Assembly (NCBI RefSeq): GCF_019711515.1
Contig: NZ_JAIGNO010000008.1
Location: 1 to 64,000 of the forward strand
Length of the DNA stretch: 64,000 nucleotides
Direction: 5' to 3'
Source of the DNA: Qipengyuania qiaonensis
Lineage (GTDB): Bacteria; Pseudomonadota; Alphaproteobacteria; Sphingomonadales; Sphingomonadaceae
Below, one piece after another: positions 62,735 to 64,000 of the stretch. Made by a program: the position numbers and the translations under genes. Position 1 is the first letter of the stretch. Every line of letters begins with the position of its first letter. Under the pieces are notes generated by a model. That model was not told where the DNA came from, ran no database searches, and was given only the letters and a program-made list of their open reading frames with translations.

Positions 62735-64000
62735 TCAGGTCAGTTCCACGGCGTCCTCGGAAGAAGCTTGCCGATTTAAGTTCCTCCACATCCAGACGTC
62801 GAGCAGAACGGCGGTAAGGATGCCGAAGCCGATATGCGCAAAGCTTGCTCCGATCGCGCCGTATATGGGTATCGCGTAAAACGCGATTCCAAGGAAAAGT
62901 ACGGTCGAACATGTTGCCGTCATCAGCACATATTGCGGACAGTTCATGGCCAACAAAGCGGAGCGCGCCGGGGCGGAATGCATGATGAGAAAGACCGCCA
63001 CCAGATGTGCCATGAGGATCGTATAAGCAGGTGCAAATTCGGCTCCGAATGCAAGCAACACCAGCGGTTTGCCGATCACTGCGGCGACGACCAGGATACT
63101 TCCCATGATCAGCGCGAGAAGGCCTTGTATGCTGACAACGGTCTTGCGGAATTGCCGCTTTATCTTGCCCGCCCACATTCTCGCAAGATCGGGGTATACG
63201 ACCATCTGGATCATCTCGCCGCAGGCCATGGCCACCTTCGCCATTCGCTTGGCGATATGGTAGAAACCCGCCGCCTCGGAGCTGTCGGTCAGCGCGCCGA
63301 CGATCAGTGTGTCCGCCTCATGCGTGATCGTTCGCAGGGCGCTAGAGGCATTCGTGGTGAAGGCGAAGCCAAGAAAGCCCGGGAAGTCCTGGATCAGATT
63401 GCCCACGCGCGCCCGCAGAGGCGAAGGGGTGCCATCGCGTGAGAGCTGGCGAAAGGCGACAAAGTTATACAGCAGCGCGTCGACCACTTGGGAGATGGTC
63501 CAGACCCAGACGAAGGTCATTAACCCGCTGCCGGCCCAGTAGAATATAGCTGCCAGGAGCAGACGCAGAAACCCGGCAATGAACACTATATATGCCATTG
63601 TCCGGAACATGCCCGCCATCCGCATCACGGCCGACGACATCCCGCGCAGGTTGAGCGCGATGGCGACGGCGTAGATTGCTACGAGCGGGAGCATCTCTCG
63701 AGGGAAATCGAAGTAGGACGTCAGAACAAAGGCGACGATCACCGAAAGCAACGCGGCAACCAGCGCGCCCGCTATGTCGAGAATTAAGCCGAACAGGTAG
63801 AGTCTCGATAGTCGCTCGGGATCGCTCGTTCCTTCCTCTGTCGCAGCAAAGCGCACGAGTGGCTGCCACGATTCGAAGCGCACGATCCGTTCGCAAACGC
63901 GCCCGACCGCCAACGTCATTGCGAGGATGCCAAACGCCTCGGGGCCGAGCGCACGAGTGGCGAACGCAATGCTGCCGATCATCACGAAGGCATTGCCGAC
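62735..64000 (-). CDS. Oligosaccharide flippase (Wzx-type), 5' end outside window
   Basis: This multi-spanning membrane protein of the polysaccharide biosynthesis/MOP superfamily moves lipid-linked repeat units to the outer face of the inner membrane. Helices include FATRALGPEAFGILAMTLAV (family start), VALLSVIVAFVLTSYF-like and GKPLVLLAFGAEFAPAYTIL. The frame stays open to the window edge, so the true start (one more helix) lies beyond 64000. The C-terminal end is complete. Confidence 0.85.
   Translation of the reverse strand, partial: VGNAFVMIGSIAFATRALGPEAFGILAMTLAVGRVCERIVRFESWQPLVRFAATEEGTSDPERLSRLYLFGLILDIAGALVAALLSVIVAFVLTSYFDFPREMLPLVAIYAVAIALNLRGMSSAVMRMAGMFRTMAYIVFIAGFLRLLLAAIFYWAGSGLMTFVWVWTISQVVDALLYNFVAFRQLSRDGTPSPLRARVGNLIQDFPGFLGFAFTTNASSALRTITHEADTLIVGALTDSSEAAGFYHIAKRMAKVAMACGEMIQMVVYPDLARMWAGKIKRQFRKTVVSIQGLLALIMGSILVVAAVIGKPLVLLAFGAEFAPAYTILMAHLVAVFLIMHSAPARSALLAMNCPQYVLMTATCSTVLFLGIAFYAIPIYGAIGASFAHIGFGILTAVLLDVWMWRNLNRQASSEDAVELT

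Noticed and set aside
1-64000. tRNA, rRNA, CRISPR arrays, phage genes
   Set aside because: No tRNA T-loop with a matching cloverleaf, no rRNA core sequence, no spaced repeats and no phage structural genes were noticed by eye. A tRNAscan or Infernal run was not possible.

Overview
The window looks like a chromosomal segment of an alphaproteobacterium of the order Sphingomonadales, most likely Erythrobacteraceae-like. The case rests on high GC content, four large TonB-dependent receptors (TBDRs), a tamA-tamB pair, many small lipoproteins and a FecI/FecR module. No rRNA, tRNA or CRISPR array was seen. The lineage is inferred from gene content and was not tested by a database search.

Left part (1-12 kb): the end of one IS3-family element runs off the left edge. 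A complete IS3-family insertion (566-1835, 4-bp target duplication AGAC) separates a nucleotidyltransferase-like fragment from a small lipoprotein start that is translationally coupled to tamB. The tamB-tamA outer-membrane assembly genes follow, then a YihY/BrkB membrane protein, a decayed IS110 transposase, a single-domain response regulator and a lipoprotein. Middle-left (12.5-24 kb): a TBDR coupled to a PepSY membrane protein; a Tat-exported PLP enzyme divergent from a second TBDR; a flavodoxin-fold oxidoreductase divergent from a LysR regulator with a clear T-N11-A operator; small lipoproteins and a CPBP protease.

Middle (24-35 kb): an OmpR/histidine kinase pair, a TetR regulator, a prolyl oligopeptidase, a second CPBP protease and three alpha/beta hydrolases, one of them divergent from its own LysR gene. 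From 35.8 to 44.5 kb lies a cell-surface signalling cassette: ECF sigma factor, FecR anti-sigma factor, TBDR, exported PHP-domain (CehA-like) hydrolase, and a paralogous TBDR carrying the STN signalling domain. From 46 to 51.3 kb lie a response regulator, a histidine kinase, a beta-carbonic anhydrase, a SulP anion transporter and a second Can-type carbonic anhydrase that has lost a zinc-ligand cysteine. An IS3 remnant appears to provide the C-terminus of the second anhydrase.

Right part (51.6-64 kb): a surface-polysaccharide region. Its most interesting piece is a compact four-gene operon (MBOAT acyltransferase, SGNH-like membrane-anchored protein, acyl carrier protein, FkbH-like HAD protein). 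Its parts correspond to DltB, DltD, DltC and, with a different chemistry, the loading function of DltA. Beyond it are a sulfotransferase, a polysaccharide pyruvyl transferase, a nitroreductase, an asparagine synthase and a Wzx-type flippase cut by the right edge. Together these suggest a polysaccharide decorated with acyl, sulfate, pyruvyl and possibly amide groups.
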